In this document: positions 35,201-48,200 of the stretch, piece by piece
Position numbering within the stretch: the stretch's first letter is position 1
How the letters are laid out: each line of letters starts with the position of its first letter
NCBI RefSeq assembly: GCF_018873765.1
Contig: NC_057923.1
Coordinates: forward strand, 10,986,413 to 11,050,412
DNA length: 64,000 nucleotides
Source: Telopea speciosissima
Lineage: Eukaryota > Streptophyta > Magnoliopsida > Proteales > Proteaceae
Reading direction: 5' to 3'
Position numbers and translations under genes: made by a program
The notes under the pieces: model-generated
What the model was told of the DNA's origin: nothing
What the model saw: only the letters and a program-made list of their open reading frames with translations
Database searches by the model: none

Positions 35201-38200
35201 ATTTTCTTGTTTATGGTTTGTATACTTGTTTAGACTTGGGGAAGGTGAATTAAGGTGTTTTTATCGAATCTTTCCTCACTATAAAGTATGAATTTAAGAT
35301 TTCATTGTGCCTCAAACCCGAAAACAAACCGATTTAAACCGGTAATAACCCGATATTGAAAAACCGAAATAAACCGAAACCGCATTGGACCGAAACCGAA
35401 ACCGACCGAAAACCGAAGTTTCTTAATGGTTTGGTTTTGGTCTCACCATTCCAAGACCGAAACCGAGTCGAACCGACCGTTTGACACCCCCTACTCCTGA
35501 GCATAAATAATCAAACATCAATTGTTAAGAATATTCCTACCAAAAAAATTCTTAAGAATACAAAAACTCAACTAAGCCCAAAATAATTGATAACCCATAG
35601 TTTTTCTTTGCAATTAGAATATAACTGTTATATAAGTTATAACTATTAAGTATTAACTAATCCTAAATAAGTAATTGAGGCATGTTAAATAGGTCCTAGC
35701 GGTTTTGGTTCTAGCCGGTTCCTTATTGGGCTTTTGGTTTTGGACCCATTGGGAAACCCGTCCCACTTAATAATCAGTCCCAAAACCAGCTCCCAGAACC
35801 ATCCCATTTAGTAATGGGGCAGGTCGGTTCTGGGTTTTAGCGGGATGGTTCCCGGTTCTGAACCCAAATTGACACCCTTAAATAAATTATAGATACTTCC
35901 AGTTGCAATTCTTGATGTAGTTGCTAGAAATATAAGCTTTTCCACAACCATCATAAAAATGCTGAAGTTTACTTGTCTCTCTCTCAACAATCTCACTGAA
36001 AGACTAAAGTAGATGAATGGACATCCATCATGTGAGCTTGACCATATCCGCCACCCCCCCCCCCCCAAAAAAATGATGAACCACATAGTTGAATTGGATG
36101 ATGAAATTTGACATGGTCAATGTAGGGTTACCTTATCTATCCAACAATTAGAATGGCCACATCAGTCCTCCATGAAGTTCAAAGTAAAGGAAGGCTAGCC
36201 GTCTGATTAAAAATTCATTTCAAAACAAACACTCTTAAACACATATTCACAAATACATTTATCATACATCATCTAAAAGTAACTAGAGTAGAGATATTTA
36301 TAGGCAAACCATCTTTCTACTGAGTAAAATTTTCTGGAAAAAGAGCGGAACCCCAAAGAAAATGTTGAGCATGTGGCACATGAACTGAACATGAAGAGAC
36401 ACCCAACCTCCCCCAACCCAAGTAAGATGTTTTTCTTCTTTCAAGAGGGGGTAAATTCCAGAAAAGTACACGTCTCCTTAACTACAGTGTCCTAGCCAGG
36501 CCAAAAGGGATTCACTGGCACAACATGCTTCATATTCAAATAAACACATACTCAAATATTCTTCTCTTCCATTTTTTCCAAAATGCTACACCACATGACA
36601 AAAGCAAGTATTCTCTGTAAACAAATTATACTTTCCATAACCATTATATCATTCACTAAAAAGATGTGACTTTTTCTCCTGAATAGATAAAACTTTATCC
36701 AAGTCATAGGAAATATCCGAGCAAACACATACAGTGTCCTAACGAACTGGCAATGCATTATAAGCATAGTTATCAAGGCGTCACCTAGGCGCGAGCCCTG
36801 CCGCCTTGTTGAAGTTGCCTTGAATTTAGACCCTCTCCAACGCCATGGTTGCCTTCCCGCCTTGATAACTATGATTATAAGGATGATCTGATATTTCCCA
36901 ATCTCCTTCACACACAAGCATATAGTAGCAACTCTCCATTCTCTAAGCATGAGAACATAGCTCATGAGGATTTCATCAACCAAAGCAGTCAAATAAAAGA
37001 AGGCCACATTGCTTGGAACCAGTACTTCCAAATCAGTTCATCTGGAAAGTATGAGGACATGGGCTCAATTTATGCAAACTAAGTTACATGTATGCAACCT
37101 CCTGCATGCATATATCTGCATATACAGTTAATTTTACAAAACCATAAATAATAGATACTGACCAACAGAACATATCAAGTTCTTTAATGTATATTCCAAT
37201 CTATTTCTTGTAAATTTTACATAGTATAAAAAATATGAAACTATTTTTTAATGCAAATACTACCCATACTCTTATGAAGTTCTTTTTTATATACTAAGAA
37301 TTATATTATTCTCATACAGAGAAGACCAATAAATGCACCATTAAGGAGCGATATGGAGCAAATTGAAGATGGAAAAGGCACAAGGGAAGATCAAACATGA
37401 CATAGGTTGCAGAAGGAAGGACATAAATGCTTCTGAATTACCAGCTACAACGGTGGTCAAACAGTTTTTTCCGTACAAATAAAAAATGCAGTGTATGGAG
37501 AATCATGGGTTGAAATCATTAAGCTCCAGAAGGCCTAACTCCCTGTGCATACGAGTCCAAATTTCAACACATTAGCAAGGGTATTTTGGGAAGGGAATCA
37601 ATTGACCTAACCCCATCCCACCCCAGGCATGCATAAGGGGGGTCTGCATGTGTTGTGTAGCTTCTTGTGTGAAGCCAAGAGGAAATATTTGATCATATTG
37701 AATTTAATGCATGGTCGAAAATTCGCACCAGTTAATAATTTAGCGATGATACTAGTAATTCAACAATCAAAGGTGAAACCTTGCAGTTAAAAGATATAAT
37801 AAAAAGAGCAATCCAGTGCACAAGGCTCCCGCTACTGCAGGATCTAGGAGGGGCAAAATGTACGCAGCCTTACCCCCTGCTTCGAAGGAGAGGCTGTTCC
37901 TCCCAAGTTAAAAGATATAATAGATAAATATAAAAGGCAAGAAATATGAGTCCAACCATACCACCAGCTCTTGCCCATCTATATTAAATTTAGTCAGCAG
38001 GCGCAGTGCACGAAGAACACCTTCTGCAGACTCAAATTCACAGAACCCAAAGCCTCTTGGAGTTCCATCAGAAGGATCTTGAGCACGTTTCCAAGCCTTC
38101 ACATCTCCACAAAGCTTCACAATTCACAATATATAGAATAAATATTCAGGAAACAATGAAAAGCAAAGATACATAAAACATATCTATCAGAAAAAATAAG

Positions 38201-40507
38201 ACAAAGCTACACCATAAATAAGGGTATGAAGAAAGAGTGAAGATCATTTTGCTAAAATGATGAAATAAGCAACTAACCCGAAGGAGAGAATGCATAAAGT
38301 CGTTTTCCACAGTTGCAGCTATCTTGCCAACATAAACAGTGGTTTGAGGTTTCTCTGTTGGGGGAACAATAGAAACAACTGGCCTGACAACAGGGGGGAC
38401 AATTGGAGGACGGATTCCTGGAATAGGAGGGCGTGACAGTGGTGGAAGCACACCGATCACTCCAGGAGGATGTGGAGGAAAGGCAGGGCGAACCATAGCT
38501 GGATATGGAGTTGGGAACCGAGGAATTCCTGCATCAATGCAAACAGCATCTATGCACATTTGTCAGAACAGGCTCAGAAATTACATGAATCAATGATCCT
38601 CCTTCTCATAATTAAATATCTATGCAAAGAGGAAAGAATTTGACAACAATGATTAAATGCTTTTACCACACAACACAATCATAATAGAGACGGGCAGCAC
38701 AGTCATGGCAACTATCACCTGCTGAATAGATAACCTGAAGGAACATGAAGAAAATAGCATCCAATTTATCAACTACAAATATGTAAATTCAACTCACCTT
38801 ATATACATATATATCTCTTGCATAACAGTAGCCTTCAGAAGCTATCACAGGCATAAAATTGTGAAACTGAGCAATATGAGTGCAGCGTCACACCCACACC
38901 AAGGAAATTGAGGGTATAACACTACACTAGATGTTCCAAAATCTCCACACTGCCTAGAAGTTAAACAGCCGAATTGCAAAGCATAACAAACACAAACAAA
39001 AGGAACACATGGAGAGGGCGAAAGGAAATGCAATAAAGAGATTGTACTACCTTGAAACACAAGCGCAATGAGCAATCAGTTGCTAACCTGGACCGCTGCT
39101 GGGCTATTGAACTACCCATGAATGTAAAAATTAAAGTATCCTTATATCTACCAATAGCATAGCAAAAGTAACACAACCAGCAATTATTTAGTGTGAATGA
39201 AAGGACTCAATTGGTGGGCCCATGGAATAAATTTTAACCTAAAATCTCCAAAGGATAATTTGATCTCGTAATCAATAAGTCGTTCTTTTGAACATAATTT
39301 TCATCAAAACTCAAGAAAACTAGGAGAATTTATGCATACCAACACTGGTGTTGTAGTACAGGATCTTTAAAGAACCGCAAGATGAAGCCGGCCGACCTTT
39401 TCTCACCGTGATCAATCAAGACACTGTAGGAGAAAACATCCCACCATAGATACCTCATGCATCCCTTATCTAACCAACAGAACTTTTCACATTCCCTCAG
39501 GGACTCCTCTCAAATCAAAATTCCTATGCACTAAGTCCGAGCTTAAAACCTAATGTCATAACTGCTCGTGGTTTATTCTTCTGCATTTCTTTCTCCTTCC
39601 CGCATCTCCCCCCCCCCCCCACCCCCACCCCCTTTCCTTTGAACAATTAAAGATGCTAACAATGGGCACACACTCATGAAATCAAAACAACACATCCCTA
39701 TCAAAATTGTTACAGCCCATACTAATATCTTATCATTAAAAATGTTCCCAACGCTTGACCACATAAATACCCATTAGTCAAAGAGTTTGAGAGTCCAAAC
39801 GATGTGCTCAAGCTCTGAACTGACAAAAAAAAAAGAACCACAAGAGAAAGCACGCATAAATAAAAACAGAGAGGAAGGGAGGGACGAAATAACCCACCGG
39901 GTGGATGTACCGTTCCCTGAGGAGTAACCGAGGGCGCCATCGGAAATCCATTGGGCATCTGCGGGTATGGTCTCATGGCGGAATTGTGAAGCGGGCCAGG
40001 GGGAGCCTGGTATACACCAGCTGGTCGTAAGGGAGATACCGAGACTGTAATGTTACCAGCTCCGCTCGCCGCACCGGGGAGCATGATAGCAACAGGATTA
40101 ACTCCAGGAGGCTGTACATTGGGGTTCTGAATGTTAGAGCTCAAGAAATTAGGGTTTGGGAGGGGAGAGAACTGAGGAGTCGACAGAGGAATCGGCGTCA
40201 CAGGGCGGAACGACGGAGCCGATGGAGGGATAGCACCGGGAGCGATTAACGACGGTGCGAATGATTGGACAAAAGGAACCGGTAGCGGTGGAGTTACGAG
40301 TGGAGGATTTGAAGTAAGGGTTTCTGCGAGAGGAGCAGAAGCAACAGTTGAAGACGAATGTGGCAACGAAGACGGTATCGACGATGACGAAGGTACGGGC
40401 AAAGGATGTGACGGATCTGATTGGATTGATTGAAGATCCGGTTGTTCAGATTCAGAAGTTCCCGGTCCAGTTTCTGGAGTGACAGGTGAGGATTGAGGGT
40501 CCGCCAT
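29263..40507 (-). CDS. RBM25-type splicing factor (RRM, RE/RD-rich, PWI), complete
   Basis: Seven coding exons on the minus strand: 40507-39898, 38528-38278, 38114-37962, 34256-33830, 33113-32457, 32148-31610, 29514-29263. All introns are GT-AG and phases agree, giving 962 residues. Residues 1-265 are Pro/Ser-rich; an RRM lies at about 266-342 (VYVGKI as RNP2, RGFGFCEF as RNP1, split by an intron). A Glu/Lys-rich region follows. Exon 5 encodes a long RE/RD/RR-rich stretch (RERERERVRRERNRELKIRE) with nuclear-signal-like KRRRRSSAYDDKRKKR. The last exon holds the PWI domain, with MRPWISKKITEFLG at 886-899. This order is that of RBM25, a U1-associated alternative splicing regulator in the nucleus. 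Intron 3 (3.7 kb) and intron 6 (2.1 kb) are swollen by transposons. The 262-codon ORF over exon 1 reads on into intron 1 and is not the true end. Confidence 0.95.
29588..31041 (+). mobile_element. RTE-clade LINE, 5'-truncated, in intron 6 of the RBM25 gene
   Basis: 1454-bp insertion with an 18-bp duplication ATATGCATAAGAATGAAA (29570-29587 and 31042-31059). It is antisense to the host gene. Conceptual product of the 3' half of an RTE ORF2: SHSTKLWEKVIEACLRQ, DNQFGFMPKRSTMEAKYLL, a DFKIAYDRVP-like palm block, then the C-terminal NFRYLGSIMNKE and RARGRPKMTIGEVVRKD. Several stops and frame changes make it inactive. The 3' end lacks a poly(A) and closes near CCGACCCCATTTAGTT, as RTE elements do. 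Homologue at 60789-62951. Confidence 0.9.
34615..35493. mobile_element. Non-autonomous hAT-like element in intron 3 of the RBM25 gene
   Basis: Right end GTTTGACACCCCCTA is the inverse of a TAGGGGGTGTCAAAC terminus; the left has GGTGTCAAAACCTAGCCCG, with a changed outermost part. Flanks TACTCTTGAG (left, ending 34614) and TACTCCTGAG (right, ending 35501) suggest an 8-bp duplication CTCTTGAG/CTCCTGAG. The ends are rich in CCGAACCG and ACCGAAAC motifs. No transposase was found. A truncated sister copy lies at 16475-17342. Confidence 0.72.
36765..36873. mobile_element. Short hAT-like MITE in intron 3 of the RBM25 gene
   Basis: 109-bp element with inverted ends CATAGTTATCAAGGCG and CGCCTTGATAACTATG (perfect over 16 bases) and a perfect 8-bp duplication ATTATAAG (36757-36764 and 36874-36881). 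The 8-bp duplication fits hAT-type elements. Confidence 0.88.
37802..37905 (-). mobile_element. Au SINE, 5'-truncated, in intron 3 of the RBM25 gene
   Basis: Au sequence (CCAGTGCACAAGGCTCCCGC, ATGTACGCAGCCTTACCCCC, GAGAGGCTGTTCC) with its tRNA head missing, between a perfect 17-bp duplication AGTTAAAAGATATAATA (37785-37801 and 37906-37922). It is in the same orientation as the host gene. Its upstream duplication lies only about 40 bases from the 5' splice site at 37961. Confidence 0.92.
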
Positions 40508-41020
40508 TAGAGGACTTTGGAAGAAGAACCAGTGGATGGGTAGGGGTCAGGTTGTATTCAGCTTGAGCGTGCCCTAGAGACCTGACTCAGTGCAGTCCAG
40601 TTACCCACCTTGATTAACTAACTGCTTAGTATTATTTACTATATTCTCAAAATCTTACCGCAAAATCTTATATCGGTAGTACCACAGGCCAAGTACCAAT
40701 CACGAGTAAGGAGATCGCATCAGGCTTGGGAAAAAGCAGTCACAATAAAAATAGGGTAACGGTTCTCTCTCTCGTCACCCCAAAACCAAAAAAAGATTTA
40801 TTCATGAAATGCGTGTGAAACTCATGGCAATAGTATAACACATCCCTGAATCTATGAATCGGAATTGGGTTAGAGTATGTTAGATCAGTATACATGTCAT
40901 TGATAGTGTCCTCCTATCGAGGGAGTCAGTCAAACTAGTAATCTCCCTTCGAACATATTTGAAATTACAATTTTCAAAAGAAGAGGTAAAATTTTTCATA
41001 GGAGAAGATGTTATTCCCTC
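40508..41020. promoter_or_regulatory. Upstream region of the RBM25-type gene
   Basis: 5' flank and leader of the minus-strand gene. No TATA box was assigned with confidence and no other gene was recognised. Confidence 0.35.
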
Positions 41021-44000
41021 TTAGAGATAGGAAACTTCATGTTTGTGATTAGATTCAACAAGCAACCTGTCATGGTCTTTAGAAATTGCCTCAAGCATAG
41101 CATATCGGATCGTCAAAGTTTCACCTTCAATTGATTCTTGAAAAGTAATTGGACTAGAGCTAGCAACTAGTGGATGACCAGTTGAATCCCGAAATATAAT
41201 CTTAATCCCACTTTTGTTGAAACCCAGGGTTAAAGTTACACTCGCATCACAATTTAGTTTGATAAACCCAGATGGTAGAACACTCCAACTTCTGCCACTA
41301 GAATTCATAGGAGCTAAGACATCTTGAGTTGAACAAAATGTACCTTAGAACTCTAAGAAAGCATGTTTAGGGACTCTAATCACCCTTTTGTCATCCATTG
41401 GTGTTTGTCGAAGATGTGATCATTCCTTGCCAACCAAAGGTACCAACATATACAAGAACAATGAGACTATAATTGTTTCCATAACCTTACAATGAGCATT
41501 AAATATATCCCACCCTTTAATCCAAGGAGAGAAGCAAACATCGACATGTATAGGTATTGAATATCCCAAAGAGCTCCTAAACCATACTGCATGAGCCAAG
41601 AAACAATCCAATAAGATACAGGAAATGGATTCCTTACATCCACACATGTTACATAGACGATCCACCTGAAGAATTTTGTGACGAAGGGCTTCACGACTTG
41701 TAACCTCCAAAGCACAACAACGCCAAAGGAAACGTTGAATCTTTTGTATAGTTGAACAGGACCAAATATGCTTCCACAAAATAGTTGGAATAAATCGTCC
41801 GAATTGGTTGTGGGAAGAAGAAGATGCCGAAGAATCCTTATGACCTTTTGAGATTTGCGAGTCAGTGATAAACACTTTTTACAGAAATGAGTCCATTCTT
41901 GACAAAACTTCATGCAAGAGTATCTTCTTGAGGAAAATAAGGATAACTGTGTCTTGAGAATCTCCACAATCCACATGATTGAAGTGCTCCTCTTATAAAT
42001 CTTGATGCCAAACTCGATTATCCTGGTCAATGATATGGTAAACTTCTGTAAATAAGGGAATTGTTGGTTGTGTATATCCCTTGATTGTAGAAATCCAACA
42101 ATCACTCCATATATCAATATTATCCTAACACGCCAATACAATCCCTTTTTCAAACACCTTCTTTCCTTCTATGATACTCCGCCAACCCCAACTTGGTTGA
42201 TGCTCCACCTTTGCTTAAATAAATGAGGAATGTGGATAGTAGATGGCCTTCAAGAAATGTGCGAAAAATTTATATGAATCAAACCAAATACACCAAACAA
42301 ATTTAGTTAATAAAGCACTATTGTGTGGTGATGGTTCACAAAAACCCAAACTCCCTTTCTCCTTTGATTGGCATAAATAGTCTCAAGAAACCGAATGCAA
42401 CTTAGGTTGACCATCCTTATCCCTCCAAAACAAATTTGTTGCAACTTGTTGTAAATGCTTATGTTAAGAACTTGGCAATTTGAAATGTAAATAAGCATAA
42501 ATAGGCATTAAAGATACCACATATTTTAACAGTACTTTTTACCAGCATGTGAGAGTCAATCTTGTGCCTTATTATTGACCCTTGTTTATATATCTCATAA
42601 CAAAGAAGTTCTAGACCATATGTCTCTCCCTGGTTTCTGAACCTTGACAGGTTTAAAACCTTGTGTATCACATGTTCATTATCTGTGTTATGTTTCTTTT
42701 TTTCTTTCTTTTGGCATTGGGCTCACATGAATGAATAGCCTTGCTTTCTACCCCAAAAAAAAAAAAAAAAAACAAAGAAGTTCTAGAGACACAAAAATCT
42801 GTTGGTAAACCAAGGTATTTTTTGGGTCATGACCCATATGGAATCTTTAAGATTTTAGAAAACCACTTCTTCATCTTGGTATGTGTATTAGGAGAGAATG
42901 TCATACATTTTTTCTTCAAATTTGTTGCTTGTCCTAAAGGCATGCAATAAGTGGATAGGCAATCTCCTAAAGTGCAATTTTCCTTCAGATCAACTTTACA
43001 GAAAATAAAATTATCATATGCAAATAAAAGATGACTAACTAGTGGAGCTCGATTGTGTAAATAAAATCCAGTATTCTTACCTTCAGCTTCAGTCTTCAAT
43101 AATAGACAACTCAGTGCATGTGAACACAATATAAATAAAACAGATGATAGGAGATCTCCTTGGCGATTACCCCTTGTTGGAATAATGGTCCCATATGGAC
43201 CACCATTAATAAGCATCTGATAAGAAATTGTATTAAGGCAAGCCATCACCATTTTTCATCTATTGAGCACTGAAGCTTGACCTCAAAGGCATAGGTTCAA
43301 TGAAATCTCATTCAAGTCTATCATAGGTTTTCTTCATGTTTAGTTTCAAAGCAACAAATGTATTCTCCCCCTACTTCCTCTTTTTTAAAATGGAAGAGTT
43401 CATGTGCCAAAAACATTATCCAAATAGATGTATTCAGAATAAAAGCAGATTGATAAGGAGAAACCACATCATTGAAGATAAACTTCAATCTCATGCCATT
43501 ATTTTAGTAACCACCTTACTAACAATCGTACACAATGCAGTAGGTCGGAGTTGGTCAGCCATTTCAAGGTGAGGTACTTTAGGAGTTAGACAAATCAATG
43601 TTTTAGTGAGAGGAGAGACATAATCCCATTCTCAAAAAAATTGATCACAATATTATACAAATCCATATTGATAATATCCTAATATTTTTGAAAAAAAAAA
43701 AAAAAACTAGAGGAAAACCATTAGTACCTGAAGATTTAAGTGGACTCATGGCAAATAGAGCAGTTCACATTTCCTCCATAGTTGGTTGACCACACAACAT
43801 GTTATTTGTCTCTAAAGATATAATAGAAGTGATTGCATCAAGCACAACGTCAAGGATTCAGTATCAACACCTTCATACTGGAATGCATTATCAAAATGTG
43901 ATAGAACTTCATCATACACCTCTTTCTCATTCTGTATCCATAAACCAGATTGAAGTTTAAGTTCCAAAATATGACTATGGTGTCTTCTTTGCAAAGTAGT

Positions 44001-44100
44001 GGCATGAAAGAACCTGGTTTTCTTATCTCCTTCTTTAAGCCAGATTATGTGAGACTTCTGCCTCCATATTTCCTTCTCGTTTGCTGACTCGGTATGCAAA
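41021..44100 (-). mobile_element. L1-clade LINE ORF2, 5'-truncated and decayed
   Basis: Minus-strand fragments in the order of a plant L1 ORF2. At 44099-43812: IIWLKEGDKKTRFFHATT, the start of the reverse-transcriptase region. At 43252-42827: the palm with TRGNRQGDLLSSVLFILCSH and the catalytic box as FAYDN instead of YADD. At 41875-41420: zf-RVT with HKILQVDRLCNMCGCKESI. At 41308-41021: an RNase H-like RVT_3 segment (GFIKLNCDASVTL). The endonuclease is missing and frames are repeatedly broken. Confidence 0.85.
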
Positions 44101-45246
44101 TCTTTCTTGAGAGTAACAATTTTGAGTGTGAATAGTCTAAGAATGGCAACCTTTGTAGGACAAATAATAAAACTTGAAAAAAGTATTTATAGACACCTAC
44201 TTTGGGAACTTTTCCACATGGTTTTTATTTTTTGGCAAGTGAACAAGATGGTTTAGCATTTTTAACTATTGGATGCATAAGGAGCCCTTAAATAGGTTAC
44301 ATTTAAAATTTGATGGGATGCTGGATTCACATTACATGATGTATCCTCTATGCTCATTGATGCAGACAAAATTTTCAGTAAAGCTACCTAAGTTTAATTT
44401 GATTCCTAGCATACTAATGGAATGAGTAACATTTTTTTTTTGTAAAAAAAATACAAAGGGGGAGGGTTATAAGGGCTTATATATTTACTACCACAATGAT
44501 TGTCCATAAGACCATAATTGTAATATGAAAATGCTAATCTCATGATTGTTACTTGTTACAAGGGGAATAGGCTGATAGCTCATTAGTAAATTTGATTTTT
44601 TTCTTCGAACAAGCGATCTTTATCTTTCTCCTCTATACCCTCTATTGATGAGCCATGTCCCGTGCTTCCCATTGACTGGCTCCCTCACGGCCTCACCCCA
44701 TCTGTTCAGAGAACCTCTCTCCTATTTTCTCCTCTGGCCACATTCCATTCTTTGGTTTTCAAGACTTTGTTCCTCTGAAGCTATATATGATTATCGTCAT
44801 TAGTAAAATCTGTTTCAACCAAAAAAAAAAAAGTCAAAATATTTTGTGTGCCAAGGCGTAGGTGAAATGACCATCCTACCCCCTGAATGACAGATCTATG
44901 TCCCTCGGCGCAGCTCCAAAAAATATCTATATTTTAAGGGAAGGGGTAGTTGGACCAAATGACCAAATTATTAGGCCACCAATTGCCAGGTCAGAAACAG
45001 TGCAATCGCTCGCTGTGATCATGTTGGACGCAAAACGGCAAAAGCGATCATCTTATCCAGAGCATGAGGACGACCGATTGCCATAACTTGGTATTATCCT
45101 ATCAAGAGATGTCATATGCTCTCTTACAAGTTCCGAGAAACCTTATCGCTCTACTTACTCTTTCGCTTCTGCTACCTAGAAACCCCGATTTTCCTTCCTT
45201 TTAAGGTTTTAAACCTTCCGATGCTATTTGTTCTTCAGTAATTTCC
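44101..45246. promoter_or_regulatory. Intergenic; upstream region of the CYP38 gene
   Basis: No gene recognised. The right part should hold the promoter and leader of the CYP38 gene. The 62-codon frame at 44898-45086 has no family motif and is treated as chance. Confidence 0.4.
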
Positions 45247-48200
45247 ATGGCAGCATTTCTCTCCTGCCATTACTTTCCTTCAATTCTTTCCTCCCGACGT
45301 ATCTTCCCATCGATCTCGACTACAAGAGGAACCTGCTTGGGTAATCATCAGAGATCTCTTTGGATTCGGCGTTTCGGACCCAAGTGTTCTTCCGACAAAC
45401 CTTCTCGGTTTCGGCCGGACCATGAGCAGGTAACATGAAATTTCATGATTATTTTCCTCTCTTTTTTTTTTTGTTCTTGGGTTTTTGTGCAACTTTGGTC
45501 TTTCTAGCAGAAATTGGTTTAACCAAAAAACTGAGCTTTTTTGGTTAGAGAACTGAGAATGCTTAACTTGGTCGTTCAGCAGAAAAGGAGGTCATTCTCG
45601 TTTAAGGAATGTGCATTTTCTATAGCACTGGCAATCGGACTGGTTACAGGAGTACCTGCTTTGGCTTATACGGCCAGTCCGGTCTTGCCTGATGTTTCAG
45701 TGTTGATCTCCGGTCCGCCGATTAAGGATCCAGGGGCTTTGTTGAGGTATGCCCTACCCATTGACAATAAAGCTATCAGGGAGGTTCAGAAGCCTCTTGA
45801 AGATATTACCGACAGTCTGAAGCTTGCTGGGGCCAGAGCTCTGGATTCTATTGAAAGAGTAAGAAAGCCTGAGTTTGTTATGATATTATGTTTATGGAGT
45901 GGAAGGGGAACTTTTTAAGGTTTTAGTTTGATGATACTTAAATGGTACCTAAGTGTAATTGTCTGTTTTGTGAATGGTAGAATGTGAAGCAGGCATCTCG
46001 GGTTCTCAAGCAAGGTAAAGATTTGATTCTTTCAGGGGTTGCTGAGTCAAAGAAAGAGCATGGCAAGGAATTGCTTGACAAACTGGAAGTTGGTATGGAG
46101 GAGCTTCAACAGATTGTTGAGGAAAAGAATAGGGATGCTGTGGGACCTAAACAGAAGGAATTGCTTCAATATGTTGGAGGGTGAGTTGGAACATCTGGGC
46201 TTTCTACATTTTTGTGCTTTAAGAAAGCTATATGTTTGTGCTGTAGGAAAGTAAGTTCTCCCATGTCTGTATTTTACAGTTCTATTTTTTATCCCATGTG
46301 AATTATGTGCCTTCATAGTCCCCTTCCTAAGAGACATTATCTTCCTTATGGCAACACGTTGATTTTGTGCATAAGTTCTTATCCCATTTGGTCAATGGTT
46401 TCATAGCCAGTTTGCTTCCCATGTGCCAAAGTATAGGAATATGAACTTGGAACCTTCTCTTCCTTTTTTTAATAAGGTATAAGTACTAACATAGAAGGAA
46501 GTGCCTTTTCTGAAAGAAAACAGGTATAGGAGACCTTTTATCGTTATTTTTTTTTTTGATAAAACATGGTAGTGAGGCTGTGTATCAGACATTAAACAGG
46601 AATAGTTCAAGTTTTTGAGGTAGAAGTGATATCACTCTGGTGTCTTGACAAGGTGGCAGAGTGCTGGGGTTTACTAACCGTTGGTCAATCATCTTTTCTT
46701 CTCTACCCAGGGATTTTTTTTGTTTTTAATTGCTTGGTCATTTACTTATATATCTTCATAATTTTGAATTCTTTTTTGGCATTATTAACTCAGTGATATG
46801 GTTTACCCTGGCCATGTATAGTACCATTTTCATGAATTTGATGCTCTGTTCTTATATAAGGAACCTATTGGTGTGTTCTCAATTAAGTTTTCATCGCATT
46901 TCTTCCGTGCCTCTTGGAACCAGTTATTATTAGTGATGTCTTATTTTCACAAAAAGAAAAAGAAAAAAGTGTATCTTACTTTGATGTTAAAGGAAGAAAG
47001 GACTGTAGAAGTTAATCCTCTTAAAAGAAACTTTTCTCATATACAACCTTGTCATTGACTGCAGCTGAGATCTTCCTGGGGCATTGGGTTTCTGCAGTGT
47101 TGAAGAGGACATGGTGGATGGTTTCCCATATGAAGTGCCTGAAGAGTACAGAAACATGCCTCTTTTGAAAGGAAGGGCAACTGTGGACATGAAAGTTAAG
47201 GTTAAGGACAATCCTAACGTGGATGAATGTGTATTTCGTATAGTTCTGGATGGTTACAATGCCCCGGTAACTGCTGGAAACTTCATAGATTTGGTGGAAC
47301 GGCACTTCTATGATGGCATGGAAATCCAAAGAGGTATTAGAGCTTTCACTGAAATCCTTTGCATTGTCTGACTAGCTCCGTGCATTGAAACTTATCACAG
47401 AGGATAATATTTAGAAGAGATTTGACAGTTGCCTTGTGGAAATTATGATTTTTTTTTTTTGGGAAACAATTTATGCATGCTGTTCACTGTCTCCACTGCC
47501 TTATATTGTCTTTCAATTAAAATTGGGATCTTTAGTACCTCTCAGGATTTATGTGGTTTGCTTGGATTTACTGCAGCGGATGGCTTTGTAGTTCAGACTG
47601 GAGATCCTGAGGGACCTGCAGAGGATTTCATTGATCCCAGTACAGAGAAGCCGCGTAAAATACCATTAGAAATTATGGTTGATGGGGACAAGGCACCTGT
47701 ATATGGTGAAACATTGGAAGTGAGCTTCTGGAATATATCTCTCTCTCTCTCGCACACACACACACAGATGCGCACTCCCACACTCATGCACCCATCAACT
47801 CAACCAAGCCTCATCCCTATTTCCATTTCCCAATAAAGATTTCTCAAGTACACATGCTGGAATCTCCTTACACTTTCACCACCATGAACGGATTTTTTAT
47901 TTTATAGATGTACTGACACAGTTGATCCCCTTCCAGAAAGTGGGATGTAAACCTAAACCTGATCAATCTATGATATACAATAACCGAACAAAGAAAGAAA
48001 ACCTTTTTCCAAGAATCTTAATTAGTAAACCTCAGAAAGCTTGTAAAAATTTGATGACCCAATCGCCTTGGTCATGTCCCACTAAGTAATGAGTGGAGTT
48101 CTTGAAAGATCAAATTCGTTGTCAATTTAGTTATTTCTATTGCTTTTTACAATTATGGGATTCACCATAGTTTCCAATTTTATCTGCTGGAAGCATTTTA

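Noticed and set aside
39722-39897. C-terminal extension of the RBM25 exon 1 ORF
   Set aside because: It reads through the splice donor CCCG|GTGGGT; the next exon restores the expected HPPG-IPRFP sequence.
44898-45086. 62-codon ORF upstream of CYP38
   Set aside because: No motif, no splice context, and it lies in the promoter region.
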